This document shows, one piece after another, positions 1 through 7,669 of a stretch of DNA of 32,290 bases. Position 1 is the first letter of the stretch, and each line of letters begins with the position of its first letter. This DNA comes from VRUE01 sp046733315 (GTDB lineage Bacteria; Actinomycetota; Thermoleophilia; Solirubrobacterales; 70-9), in NCBI GenBank assembly GCA_046733315.1, contig JBKPOV010000161.1, positions 1-32,290 on the forward strand. Direction: 5' to 3'. The translations under genes and the position numbers were made by a program. The notes under the pieces are model-generated. The model saw only the letters and a list, made by a program, of their open reading frames with translations, was not told the DNA's origin and did not search any database.

Positions 1-88
1 CTCCCGCGGCGCTGGGTTTTTCGCCTGAGATGATGAGGGCCGTCCGAGAAGGTCCGTGGGGCGAAAAAGAGGACGCCGCTTGCGGGAG
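1..88. repeat. Palindromic element, family C, copy 1 (C1; may extend left of the window)
   Basis: Imperfect long hairpin. Outer arm CTCCCGC (1-7) pairs with GCGGGAG (82-88). An inner arm with TTTTTCGCC pairs with GGCGAAAAA (60-68). The inner sequences GCTGGGTTTTTCGCC and GGACGCCGCT recur with one or a few changes in the copy at 23793-23911, although the outer arms there are different. It lies 32 bp before the P450 start. Because the left arm begins at base 1, the true left end may be outside the window. Confidence 0.7.
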
Positions 89-120
89 CGACCCCCCGAC
101 CTCTCCTGGTCTGCGACGCT

Positions 121-1458
121 ATGCAGCGGATGCTGCCGCCGGAACCGAAGAGTTCGCCACTTGTGCAGACGTTGCGCTGGAGCTTCCGGCCGCTGCCGTT
201 CATGCAGGAGAACCGGGAGAGGTTCGGGGATAGCTTCAGCGTCAAATTCCTCACCTTTGAGCGCCCGATGGTGATGATCTCGGATCCGGTCGCGATCAAG
301 GCGCTGTATATGGAGCGCTCGCATGGGCTGCCGCCGGGGCGGGACATCATCCTCACGCCCATCGTGGGGGCGCGCTCGTTGTTGGTGACGGAGGGGGCGG
401 ATCACCTTGCTCATCGCAAGGTGATGCTGCCGCCGTTTCATGGGGAGCGGATGCGCTCTTATCAGCCGATCGTCGAGGAGATCGTCGATCGGGAGGTCGA
501 CTCTTGGCCGCTGGGGGAGGAGTTCGCGATACATCCGCGGATGCAGGCGATCACGCTCGAGGTGATCCTGCGCGTCGTCTTCGGCGTCGCCGACGGGCCG
601 CGGCTGGAGCGCCTGCGCACGGTCCTTACTCAGGTGCTGGAGGAGACCGCCTCGCCCTTTGCGCAGCTGGCCGGCCTCGCCTCGCGCCGCTTCGGCGGCC
701 GCGGGCCCTGGGCCAAGTTCGAACGCCAGCTGAATGCGGCCGACGAGCTGCTCTACGCGGAGATCGCCGAGCGCCGTGCCAGCGGCGACTTCGAGGAGCG
801 CGAGGACATCCTCTCGCTGCTGATGCAGGCCGAATTCGAGGACGGCTCGGGCATGAGCGACACCGACCTGCGCGACCAGCTGATGACCCTGCTGCTCGCC
901 GGTCACGAGACCACCGCCACCGCTTTGGCCTGGACCTTCGACCTGCTGCTGCGCCACGCGGGGCCGATGCAGCGCCTGCAGGAGTCGCTGGAGGCTGGCG
1001 AGGAGGACTACCTTCGGGCGACGATCAGCGAGTCGCTTCGCCTGCGCCCCGTCGTGCCGCTCGCCGGCCGCCGACTCAACGTGGACCTCGTCGCCGACGG
1101 ACTGACTCTGCCGGCGGGCACCGACGTCACTCCGGCGATCTGGCTCACCCACACCCGCGCCGACGTCTACCCCGAGCCCTTCGCCTTTCGCCCCGAGCGC
1201 TTCCTCGAGGACGCGCCCGACACCTACGCCTGGATCCCCTTCGGCGGAGGCATCCGCCGCTGCATTGGCGCCGCCTTCGCCGAGTTCGAGATGCGGATCG
1301 CGCTGCGTGAGGTGCTGACGCGCTGCGAGCTGCACAAGGCAAGCCCGGCGCCGGAGAAGATCGGCCGCCGCAACATCACCCTCTCGCCGCGTGCCGGCAC
1401 TCCCGTCGTCGTCACCGCCCGCCACCCGGCGCGCGAGCGCGACCTCGTCGCCGTTTAG
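121..1458 (+). CDS. Cytochrome P450
   Basis: A 445-residue heme monooxygenase, normal length for a soluble bacterial P450, with no signal peptide or membrane anchor. All class hallmarks are visible: the I-helix oxygen-activation motif AGHETT (residues 260-265), the K-helix ExxR (E304-R307), the PERF meander motif (about residue 359), and the heme-binding loop FGGGIRRCIG with proximal ligand Cys381. It would hydroxylate or epoxidise a small hydrophobic substrate with electrons from a ferredoxin/reductase pair; no redox partner is encoded nearby, so partner and substrate cannot be read from context. The ATG at 121 is the first in-frame start; there is no clear Shine-Dalgarno, and palindromic element C1 lies just upstream. 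Its stop overlaps the convergent minus-strand gene by 4 bp. The family call is secure; the subfamily is unknown. Confidence 0.95.
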   Translation: MQRMLPPEPKSSPLVQTLRWSFRPLPFMQENRERFGDSFSVKFLTFERPMVMISDPVAIKALYMERSHGLPPGRDIILTPIVGARSLLVTEGADHLAHRKVMLPPFHGERMRSYQPIVEEIVDREVDSWPLGEEFAIHPRMQAITLEVILRVVFGVADGPRLERLRTVLTQVLEETASPFAQLAGLASRRFGGRGPWAKFERQLNAADELLYAEIAERRASGDFEEREDILSLLMQAEFEDGSGMSDTDLRDQLMTLLLAGHETTATALAWTFDLLLRHAGPMQRLQESLEAGEEDYLRATISESLRLRPVVPLAGRRLNVDLVADGLTLPAGTDVTPAIWLTHTRADVYPEPFAFRPERFLEDAPDTYAWIPFGGGIRRCIGAAFAEFEMRIALREVLTRCELHKASPAPEKIGRRNITLSPRAGTPVVVTARHPARERDLVAV

Positions 1459-1751
1459 CTCGCCGCGCGCGCGGCGGGGTGTTCCTTGGCCCAGCGCGCG
1501 ATCGTGCCCGAGCCCGAGACCACTTCGCCGTCGTCGAGGACGAGGATCGGCACCTCGTTGGTGCCGCTCAGCTTCTTCACCTCGGCCCGGTCGACGTTGC
1601 GGCCGCCCCAGGTCCAGGGGATCAACCGGTAGCCCCCGACCGTCTTGACCTCGTAGTCGTAGCCGGCGGCGTCGAGCGCCTTGCCCGCCTTCCCACAGGG
1701 ATGAGCAAAGCCCGGCCCATGCGTCTTCTGCCCGCAGGTGTAGAGAACCAT
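1455..1751 (-). CDS. Small thioredoxin-fold protein, glutathione S-transferase N-domain-like
   Basis: A 98-residue protein that looks like an isolated thioredoxin-fold domain of the GST-N/glutaredoxin type. It opens with a beta strand and a Cys (MVLYTCG, Cys6), has a second Cys in HPCGKA (Cys19), and carries the EVPILVLDDGEVVSGSGTI segment typical of the cis-Pro and glutathione-binding part of GST N-domains. There is no GST C-terminal helical domain, so it is not a full GST; a redox or thiol-binding role is inference. A -10 like TAGGCT sits 7 nt before the ATG (agccta at 1759-1764 on the plus strand), suggesting a leaderless mRNA. It is convergent with the P450 (4-bp stop overlap) and divergent from vapBC. 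Confidence 0.7.
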   Translation of the reverse strand: MVLYTCGQKTHGPGFAHPCGKAGKALDAAGYDYEVKTVGGYRLIPWTWGGRNVDRAEVKKLSGTNEVPILVLDDGEVVSGSGTIARWAKEHPAARAAS

Positions 1752-1758
1752 CGGCGGA

Positions 1759-1764
1759 AGCCTA
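1759..1764 (-). promoter_or_regulatory. -10 hexamer TAGGCT of the GST-like gene
   Basis: TAGGCT lies 7 nt before the ATG at 1751, placing the transcript start at or next to the start codon (leaderless). Confidence 0.5.
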
Positions 1765-1791
1765 CTGCCTGGTCGTCTCAGGCTCAGATGC

Positions 1792-1797
1792 TACGAT
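1792..1797 (+). promoter_or_regulatory. Candidate -10 hexamer TACGAT of vapBC
   Basis: TACGAT lies 9 nt before the codon ATC at 1807, where the antitoxin homology begins. It fits the leaderless arrangement seen at other genes in this window. Confidence 0.4.
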
Positions 1798-1806
1798 CGT
1801 CGCACT

Positions 1807-2058
1807 ATCGTAGAAGTTGCCACACGAGAGCTGCGGAATAAAACCGCCGATCTGCTTCGCCGGGTTGAGGCGGGCGAGAGCATGGTGATCACCGTGCGCG
1901 GTAAGCCGGTCGCGATCCTGGCGCCATATCCCGACAACACTCCGAGGTGGATGCCGCGCGACGAGTTGATTGAGTTGCTTAAGACGCATTCCGCCGATCC
2001 AGGTCTCCAAAAAGATCTGGAGTTGCCTGGCGACGACGACCTCGGACCGATCGTTTGA
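1807..2058 (+). CDS. vapB: VapB/Phd-family antitoxin
   Basis: About 83 residues. The reading frame runs VEVATRELRNKTADLLRRVEAGE then VITVRGKPVAILAPY (split here into two motifs), the classic Phd/YefM-VapB DNA-binding antitoxin N-domain, followed by an acidic C-tail (LELPGDDDLGPIV) that would wrap the toxin. The stop TGA (2056-2058) overlaps the TTG start of the downstream PIN toxin by 4 nt. Oddity: there is no ATG, GTG or TTG in frame at the expected N-terminus. The codons there are CGC ACT ATC GTA GAA GTT, and the first in-frame ATG (1900) would remove the DNA-binding helix. Initiation at the near-cognate ATC (1807), from a leaderless transcript with -10 TACGAT at 1792, is the best fit. An N-terminal mutation that silenced the antitoxin start is the alternative. 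Confidence 0.75.
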   Translation: MVEVATRELRNKTADLLRRVEAGESMVITVRGKPVAILAPYPDNTPRWMPRDELIELLKTHSADPGLQKDLELPGDDDLGPIV

Positions 2059-2465
2059 GGAACGGTTCCCCATCTCGTGCGGTGCTTGACACCTCTGTGT
2101 TCGTTGCGATTGAGCAAGGAAGGCCGCTCCGGCGTCAGGCGATTCCGGAATCCGGAGCGATTTCAATCGTCACCAAGGCGGAGCTTCGGGCGGGCATCCT
2201 CGCGGCGAAGGACATCGCGACGCGAGATAGGCGCCTTGACACCCTTGATGCGGTTGCCAACATCGTCGTGCTTCCTGTCGACGAGCAGGTCGCCCGGGCA
2301 TGGGCCCAGATGCGCGCCTATCTCTCCGCCGCGGAGCGGCGCGTCAACATCAACGACATGTGGATTGCGGCAACGGCCGCGGCGCACGAAATCCCGGTCC
2401 TCACGCAGGACGGCGACTTCGATGCCCTCTCAGGCGTCGCCGGCCTCACCGTGATCCCGGTCTGA
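2055..2465 (+). CDS. vapC: VapC-type PIN-domain toxin ribonuclease
   Basis: 136 residues, the usual VapC length. PIN-domain acidic residues are present: the first Asp in VLDTSVFVA (residues 10-18), Glu in TKAEL, Asp in NINDMWIAATA, and a final Asp pair in LTQDGDFD. Together these bind Mg2+ for endoribonuclease cleavage, usually of tRNA or rRNA in this family; the target cannot be told from sequence. The TTG start overlaps the antitoxin TGA (TTGA), implying translational coupling. The stop lies 12 bp from the convergent purB stop. Confidence 0.88.
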   Translation: MRNGSPSRAVLDTSVFVAIEQGRPLRRQAIPESGAISIVTKAELRAGILAAKDIATRDRRLDTLDAVANIVVLPVDEQVARAWAQMRAYLSAAERRVNINDMWIAATAAAHEIPVLTQDGDFDALSGVAGLTVIPV

Positions 2466-2477
2466 GACCCTTCAGTC

Positions 2478-3764
2478 CTAATTGCGCAGTGCGTCCAGCC
2501 GCTCGAAGATCTCGGGCACGTGCGTAAGGTAGGCGCTGTAATCGAAGACGGCGTCGAGGTCGAGGTCGGGCGCCGCGGCCCCGAGCAGCCCGCGGAACTC
2601 AGTGCCGCTGTCCCAGGCCTGCTGGGCGTTCTCCTGGACGATGCGGTAGGCGTCGTCGCGGGTGAGGCCCGACTCGACCAGGGCGGTGAGGGCGCGCTGG
2701 CTGAAGAGGGCACCGTGGGTTAGCTCTAGGTTCTCGCGCATCCGGTCGCTGCGGACGGTCATGCCGGTGACGACCTTGGTCGCCAGGTCCTGCATGTAGT
2801 CGAGGCAGATCGTCGCGTCGGGAAGGATCACTCGCTCGGCACCCGAGTGCGAGATGTCGCGCTCGTGCCAGAGGGCGACGTTCTCCAGGCCCGTCTGGGC
2901 GTAGCCGCGGAGGACGCGGGCGAGGCCGGTGATCCGCTCGGTGCGGATCGGGTTGCGCTTGTGCGGCATCGCCGATGAGCCCTTCTGCTTGCCGGCGGCA
3001 AACGGCTCTTCGACCTCGCGCACCTCCGTGCGCTGCAGGTTGCGGACCTCGGTGGCGAAGCGCTCGAGACCGGCACCGGCGATCGCCACGCTCGAGGTCA
3101 GCACCGCGTGGCGGTCGCGCGGGATCACCTGCGTCGCCACGTCCTCGCGCCGCAAGCCGAGTCGCTCCATCACCCGCGCCTCGACGGCCGGCGGCACCGA
3201 GGCGTAAGTGCCCACCGCGCCGGAGAGCTTGCCGAAGGCGAGCTGCTCGAAGGCGTTGCTGAGCCGATCCAGGTTGCGGTCGGCCTCGAAGGCGAAACCG
3301 GCCAGCCGCAGCCCGAAGGTCGTCGGCTCGGCGTGGATGCCGTGGGTGCGGCCGACGCAGAGCGTCTCACGGTGCTCGAGCGCCCGCTCAATCAGCGCGT
3401 CGCGGTAGGCGCGCGCCCCGGCAAGGACAACCTCGCCCGCCTCGCGCAGCTGCAGCGCCAGCGCCGTGTCGAGCACGTCGGATGAAGTCAGCCCGTAGTG
3501 GATCCAGCGCCCGTGCTCGCCGACGCTGGCGGCGACGACGTCGACGAAGGCGGCGACGTCGTGGTCAGTGACCTTCTCGCGCTCGTTGACCGCCTCCACC
3601 GTGAACGCGGCATTCGCCTGCGCCGCCTCGGCCGCCTCGCGCGGCACCGCGCCCTCCTCGGCCCAGCCCTCCGTCGCAGCCAACTCAACCTCCAACCAAC
3701 ACTCCAGCTTTCGCTGAGCCGACCAAGCTTTCCCAATCTCTGGCCGCGTGTATCTGGGGATCAA
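2478..3764 (-). CDS. purB: Adenylosuccinate lyase
   Basis: A 428-residue fumarase-superfamily lyase that cleaves SAICAR to AICAR and adenylosuccinate to AMP in purine synthesis. Visible motifs: SSDVLDTALA, the catalytic His region VGRTHGIHAEPTTFG, and the superfamily signature GSSAMPHKRNP. The start is TTG at 3764 (protein opens with IPRYTRPEIG), because GGAAGG lies 6 nt upstream and the homology begins there. A longer frame to a GTG at 3842 reads only through palindromic element B1 and is rejected. It is the last gene of a minus-strand purine set (GYD-purD-purE-purB); B1 fills the 126-bp gap after purE and may attenuate or uncouple purB. Confidence 0.95.
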   Translation of the reverse strand: MIPRYTRPEIGKAWSAQRKLECWLEVELAATEGWAEEGAVPREAAEAAQANAAFTVEAVNEREKVTDHDVAAFVDVVAASVGEHGRWIHYGLTSSDVLDTALALQLREAGEVVLAGARAYRDALIERALEHRETLCVGRTHGIHAEPTTFGLRLAGFAFEADRNLDRLSNAFEQLAFGKLSGAVGTYASVPPAVEARVMERLGLRREDVATQVIPRDRHAVLTSSVAIAGAGLERFATEVRNLQRTEVREVEEPFAAGKQKGSSAMPHKRNPIRTERITGLARVLRGYAQTGLENVALWHERDISHSGAERVILPDATICLDYMQDLATKVVTGMTVRSDRMRENLELTHGALFSQRALTALVESGLTRDDAYRIVQENAQQAWDSGTEFRGLLGAAAPDLDLDAVFDYSAYLTHVPEIFERLDALRN

Positions 3765-3781
3765 CGAGCACCTTCCTTCGG

Positions 3782-3872
3782 GCGGGTGGCGCGGTGGCGG
3801 GGGTCCCCCATAGCGGAGGGCGCGCGCAGCGCGTCCGAGCACATGGGGGAGGGCCGCCGCGACAGGACCCGC
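3782..3872. repeat. Palindromic element, family B, copy 1 (B1), between purE and purB
   Basis: A 91-bp element that is the reverse complement of 17984-18074 with a single visible mismatch. It has short terminal arms GCGGGT/ACCCGC and an inner palindrome around TCCCCCAT/ATGGGGGA. The shared terminal pattern GGGTGGC...GACAGGACCC also occurs at 18949-19028 and, slightly changed, at 13271-13353. It lies in the purE-purB gap and ends about 17 bp before the purB start. Confidence 0.9.
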
Positions 3873-3890
3873 CCGCCGGATGCGCTCGTA

Positions 3891-4403
3891 TTACGCATTG
3901 ATGATCCGCGCGGCCAAGATGCCGGCGTTCTTGGCGCCGTCGATCGCCACGCAGGCGACCGGGATGCCCGGCGGCATCTGCACGGCGGAGAGCAGCGCGT
4001 CGAGGCCGCCGAGCGATTTGCCGAGGATCGGCACGCCGATCACCGGCAGGTCGCTGTGTGCTGCCGCCACGCCGGGCAGCGCCGCCGACATGCCGGCGCC
4101 GGCGATGATCACCTTGAGGCCCCGCATCCTCGCGTTGGTGCAGTACTCCTGCACCAACTCCGGGTCGCGGTGGGCGCTCATCACCCGCACCTCGTAGCGG
4201 ATGCCGGCGTCGTGCAGCGCCGCACCCGCCGGCTGCATCTTCGGCTTGTCGTTCTTGGAGCCCATGATGATTCCGACCAGGGGCTCGTCGACGTCGATTT
4301 CCTCGAAGGCCTCCTCGACCGCCGGCATCGCCAGCGCCCCTCCGACTCGCGGCTCGGCCGCTTCTCCTCCGCTGGGCTGCGGGTCCTCTGAGATCTCGCT
4401 CAT
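3891..4403 (-). CDS. purE: 5-(carboxyamino)imidazole ribonucleotide mutase (N5-CAIR mutase), divergent
   Basis: 170 residues; converts N5-CAIR to CAIR in purine synthesis. Class I PurE features are recognisable: a GIIMGSKND loop (about residue 45), SAHRDPE carrying the catalytic His, IAGAGMSAALPGVAAAHSD, and SAVQMPPGIPV. It departs from the usual pattern at several places: GSKSDW is GSKNDK, AHRTP is AHRDP, and IAGAGGAAHLPG is IAGAGMSAALPG. An acidic extension of about 40 residues precedes the core. The start at 4403 is supported by GAGAGGA just upstream. It lies 23 bp after purD. No purK partner is in the window. Confidence 0.85.
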   Translation of the reverse strand: MSEISEDPQPSGGEAAEPRVGGALAMPAVEEAFEEIDVDEPLVGIIMGSKNDKPKMQPAGAALHDAGIRYEVRVMSAHRDPELVQEYCTNARMRGLKVIIAGAGMSAALPGVAAAHSDLPVIGVPILGKSLGGLDALLSAVQMPPGIPVACVAIDGAKNAGILAARIINA

Positions 4404-4426
4404 CTCGTCCTCTCTGTGACTGGCTT

Positions 4427-5701
4427 TTAGCTGGCGACGCGGTCGACCGCACGGGCGGCGATGTCTGATCGCATCTGCTTTCCCTCGAACTCGATCCGAC
4501 CCGCGGCATCGTACGCGCGATCGCGGGACTCGGCGGGCGTCGCAGCGAGTGCGGTCACGTTCAGCACCCGGCCGCCGGCGGTGACTATCTCGCCGTTCCG
4601 CTCAGCCGTGCCGGCGTGCGTGATCTCGGCAAGCTCGGCGGCGGCATCGATGCCGCGGATTACGTCGCCCTTTGAAGAGGACTGCGGATAGCCCGCGGAG
4701 GCGAGCACCAGCGTCACCGCCCAGTCCTCGGCGAACTCCGCCTCGGCGCCGGCCAGGCCACCCGGCTCGCGCGCAGCGAGGCAGAGGTCGACGAGATCGG
4801 AGCGCAGTCGCGGCAGCACCGCCTGCGTCTCGGGGTCGCCGAAACGGGTGTTGAACTCGAGCACCTTGGCTCCGTCAGCACCGATCATCAGGCCCGCGTA
4901 GAGGACCCCGTGGAAGGGTCGGCCGCGCCGTGCCATCGCCGCCACGATCGGCCGGTGCACGGCATCGACGATCTCCTCCACCTCGGCCCCGCCAAAGCCC
5001 GGCACCGGCGAGTAGCTGCCCATGCCACCGGTATTGGACCCGCCGTCGCCGTCGAAGATCCGCTTGTAGTCCTGGGCCGGCGCCAACGGCACGACGTTCT
5101 CCCCGTCACAGAGGGCCAGCAGTGAAAGCTCCTCGCCCTCCAGGAACTCCTCCAGCACGACGGTCGTCTCACCAAAACGCTGCTCGGTAAAAAAGACGTC
5201 GATCGCCTCACGGGCCTCGGCCTCCGAGGCGCAGATGATCACTCCCTTCCCCGCCGCCAGCCCGTCCGCCTTCAAGACTGCCGGCCAAACGGCACGAGCG
5301 ATCTGCTCGAGTGCCTCCTCGCGACTCCGCAGCAGCACGTGCGAAGCGGTCGGCACTCCGGCCTCGCTCATCAGCTCCTTGGCGAAGGCCTTCGACCCCT
5401 CCAACTCCGCCGCCGCCGCACTCGGCCCGAACGCCGGCACCCCGGCGTCCTCCAAGGCATCGACGACGCCCCCCACCAGCGCCGCCTCGGGCCCAACCAC
5501 AACAAGATCGACCCCACGTTCACTCGCTGCGGCGACGATCGCCCCAACATCATCGGCCGCGATCTCAGTCAAGCACTCAGCATCCGCGGCAACCCCGGCA
5601 TTGCCCGGCGCACAGAGCAACTCGGGCGCGTGAGCCGACCGCGCCAGCGCCCGCACAATCGCGTGCTCCCGTCCACCCCCACCGACGACCAGGATCTTCA
5701 A
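4427..5701 (-). CDS. purD: Phosphoribosylamine-glycine ligase (GAR synthetase)
   Basis: 424 residues, full family length; ATP-dependent ligation of glycine to phosphoribosylamine. The N-domain begins ILVVGGGGREHAI. The ATP-grasp region shows KADGLAAGKGV, SNTGGMGSYSPVPG, and the metal/ATP signature NTRFGDPETQ. The start is TTG at 5701, with GGGAG about 9 nt upstream. It lies 16 bp downstream of the GYD gene and 23 bp upstream of purE, so all are probably co-transcribed. Confidence 0.95.
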   Translation of the reverse strand: MKILVVGGGGREHAIVRALARSAHAPELLCAPGNAGVAADAECLTEIAADDVGAIVAAASERGVDLVVVGPEAALVGGVVDALEDAGVPAFGPSAAAAELEGSKAFAKELMSEAGVPTASHVLLRSREEALEQIARAVWPAVLKADGLAAGKGVIICASEAEAREAIDVFFTEQRFGETTVVLEEFLEGEELSLLALCDGENVVPLAPAQDYKRIFDGDGGSNTGGMGSYSPVPGFGGAEVEEIVDAVHRPIVAAMARRGRPFHGVLYAGLMIGADGAKVLEFNTRFGDPETQAVLPRLRSDLVDLCLAAREPGGLAGAEAEFAEDWAVTLVLASAGYPQSSSKGDVIRGIDAAAELAEITHAGTAERNGEIVTAGGRVLNVTALAATPAESRDRAYDAAGRIEFEGKQMRSDIAARAVDRVAS

Positions 5702-5717
5702 GCGCTTGCTCCCTGCT

Positions 5718-5999
5718 TTAAAGGGTGTCGGAAAGCTCGTTCGCCGACATCGCCGCGAGCGTCTGGCTAGTCATCGTCCCCCGCGACCCGAGCTCCACCG
5801 ACACCTTGGCCATCGTTTTCTCATCGGGAGCCTCAACCACGGTGATGAAGTCGTACTGCCCCAACGTCGCGTACTGAGCAATCACTTTCGCGCCGATCTG
5901 CTCAACCTCCTGATTGACCTCGGCAACCCGTCCGGGATTGTTCTTCAGTGTCCGCACACCCTCGGAAGTCAGGTTCGTCAGCATCACATAAGTAGGCAT
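5718..5999 (-). CDS. GYD-domain protein
   Basis: 93 residues. Matches the GYD family of small ferredoxin-like-fold proteins, with the motif GQYDFITVVEAPDEKTMAK at about residues 47-65. The family has no established biochemical function. The ATG at 5999 has a good GAGAGGAGAG ribosome site. It heads the purD-purE-purB set with a 16-bp gap, so it probably shares their promoter; whether it acts in purine metabolism is not known. Confidence 0.8.
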   Translation of the reverse strand: MPTYVMLTNLTSEGVRTLKNNPGRVAEVNQEVEQIGAKVIAQYATLGQYDFITVVEAPDEKTMAKVSVELGSRGTMTSQTLAAMSANELSDTL

Positions 6000-6076
6000 T
6001 GCAGCTCTCCTCTCGGCTCTCGGCAGGACCTTGAGCTCTACGTTACGCGACCCACCCAGCGAACGGGGTCGGGGCT

Positions 6077-7669
6077 TCAGCCGTCGTACCCAGCGTGCAC
6101 GTGATCACAGTGATCGGAACGCGCAAACGCCGGCCCGGACCCATCGAGATCGAAGCAGTAGATGAGCTCGGTCGGATGCGCCGGCGCCGGCAGGTAGGCC
6201 AGCGTCTGCCCCAGCTGGGCACACGGCGCGTCGACCGCCGTATCGGTGCAGGACACTCCGTCAACGGCGGCGATGTCCATCGCCCGCCCGTAGAAGTGGT
6301 TGGAGACGTTGCCTTCGACCGTGTACTCGGAATGATCCGAGCGCAGCGAAGAGATCGTCAGCTGATGCTGCTGCGTGATCGCCCCGATCAGGGCGACGAT
6401 GCGCGGGTCGAGCACACCTGAGGTGATGTCCTGCAGCTCGAGATCGTTGGAGAGCGTCAGGTTGTCCCAGTTGATTGGCGCGCCGGTCGTACCGGGCAGC
6501 GCCAGGGGCCAATCGACCACGGTGACCTGGCACTTTCCTTCGAGCTGTTCGGCGTCGGCGAGCACAGCCTGCACGTACCACTGCGCTTGGTTGTGGGTGA
6601 AGATGCCGGCCCGCAGGCCGCCTCGCGACCAGATCAAGCGGGCTAGGGAGGCAGCTGCGTCGGCGGGGTCGCCACGGTAGACATGACCATCCTCGTTCCC
6701 GTCGACCGCATAGGCACTCCACTCGCTTGCTTCCATGCCGAGAGGGCCGCGCGTTCGCAGTTCTTCTTTGGCCATGCCGCGGCCGAAGTTCGACTCGAGT
6801 CGGGCGACGGCGGCGAGCGCCCAGACGCCGCGCTGACCCAGTTCGTAGCGGCTGGCGGCGGCCTCGAAGGCTTCCATGTACTCGTCGGGGATCTGCTCCC
6901 GCCAGTCGGGCGCTGCCTCGCAGCTGAAGCCCCGAAGCTGCGGGGTAAGCGCGAAGCCGCCGCTAACTCCGCCACCCAGCGCGCCGTAGCAGGAGGCGTT
7001 GGCGAGAACATCAGCGACGTACCAGTCGGCATGGTTGTAGGCAAAGATGGCGTTGTAAGTGTCGGCCGGCATGCCGGCGGCGTTGAGGTAGCGGGCGGCG
7101 GCGAAGATCGCGTCTTCGGGGTTGTAGGGGTCGCGCACTCCGTCGCCGTTGGCGTCGACTCCGTACATGTCCCAGGTAGAGGGCATGAACTGCATCCAGC
7201 CGACTGCGCCGGCCGAAGACGGACCCATGTTGGTGCCGAAGGCGCTCTCGATGCCGTTGATCGAGGCCAGGATCGCGGGGCCCTGCGGGCCGAGGCCATA
7301 GGTCGCGGCGGCGCGGTTGTAGATCGGGATCAGCACCGGCGGCACGCCGGAAGCGGCGCAGCTGGAACTGGGGATCGAGGGGACTTCGAAGATTTCGGTG
7401 GGGGTGGGGGCAGGGGCAGGGGTCGCGCCGGCATCGGGCTCTGGCGCCGGAGTCGCCTCGACCTTTTCGTCCTTTTCCGGGGCCGGGGCTTCGACCACCG
7501 TGCCGCCGCTCGGTGCTGGCGTCGAGGTCTCGGGCGCCGCCAGCGTTTCGTTCTGTTCCAGCGCCGGCGACGCGGTCTCCGGCGCGGGCGCTTCGGCGGC
7601 GCTCGCGTTGGAAGCGGTCAGCGCCGCGCCCACCGCCGCGGCGGCAAGTGTGTTGCGCAGCCGGCCCAT
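6077..7669 (-). CDS. Secreted peptidoglycan hydrolase: tandem lytic-transglycosylase-like modules plus M15-like peptidase module
   Basis: 530 residues. Start at 7669, where TGATG couples it to the upstream gene; this gives a signal peptide (MGRLRNTLAAAAVGAALTAS...). Residues 25-95 are a Pro/Ala/Glu-rich linker. Module 1 (about 105-230) is SLT-like, with catalytic Glu141 in NGIESAFGTN and the GWMQFMPSTW motif. Module 2 (about 260-375) is a weaker repeat with Glu292 in RLESNFGRG. Both modules carry an EF-hand-like calcium loop (DANGDGVRD at 172-180, DGNEDGHVYRGD at 323-334). The C-terminus (about 400-530) resembles M15/DD-carboxypeptidase folds, with zinc-type residues in SNHFYGRAMDI (His458, Asp465) and DHVHAG (His523, His525). 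It likely cuts both glycan and peptide in the wall. Bifunctionality is inferred from motifs. Confidence 0.85.
   Translation of the reverse strand: MGRLRNTLAAAAVGAALTASNASAAEAPAPETASPALEQNETLAAPETSTPAPSGGTVVEAPAPEKDEKVEATPAPEPDAGATPAPAPTPTEIFEVPSIPSSSCAASGVPPVLIPIYNRAAATYGLGPQGPAILASINGIESAFGTNMGPSSAGAVGWMQFMPSTWDMYGVDANGDGVRDPYNPEDAIFAAARYLNAAGMPADTYNAIFAYNHADWYVADVLANASCYGALGGGVSGGFALTPQLRGFSCEAAPDWREQIPDEYMEAFEAAASRYELGQRGVWALAAVARLESNFGRGMAKEELRTRGPLGMEASEWSAYAVDGNEDGHVYRGDPADAAASLARLIWSRGGLRAGIFTHNQAQWYVQAVLADAEQLEGKCQVTVVDWPLALPGTTGAPINWDNLTLSNDLELQDITSGVLDPRIVALIGAITQQHQLTISSLRSDHSEYTVEGNVSNHFYGRAMDIAAVDGVSCTDTAVDAPCAQLGQTLAYLPAPAHPTELIYCFDLDGSGPAFARSDHCDHVHAGYDG

Noticed and set aside
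3765..3842. N-terminal extension of purB to a GTG at 3842
   Set aside because: Reads palindromic element B1; the TTG at 3764 has a good ribosome site and matches where the family begins.
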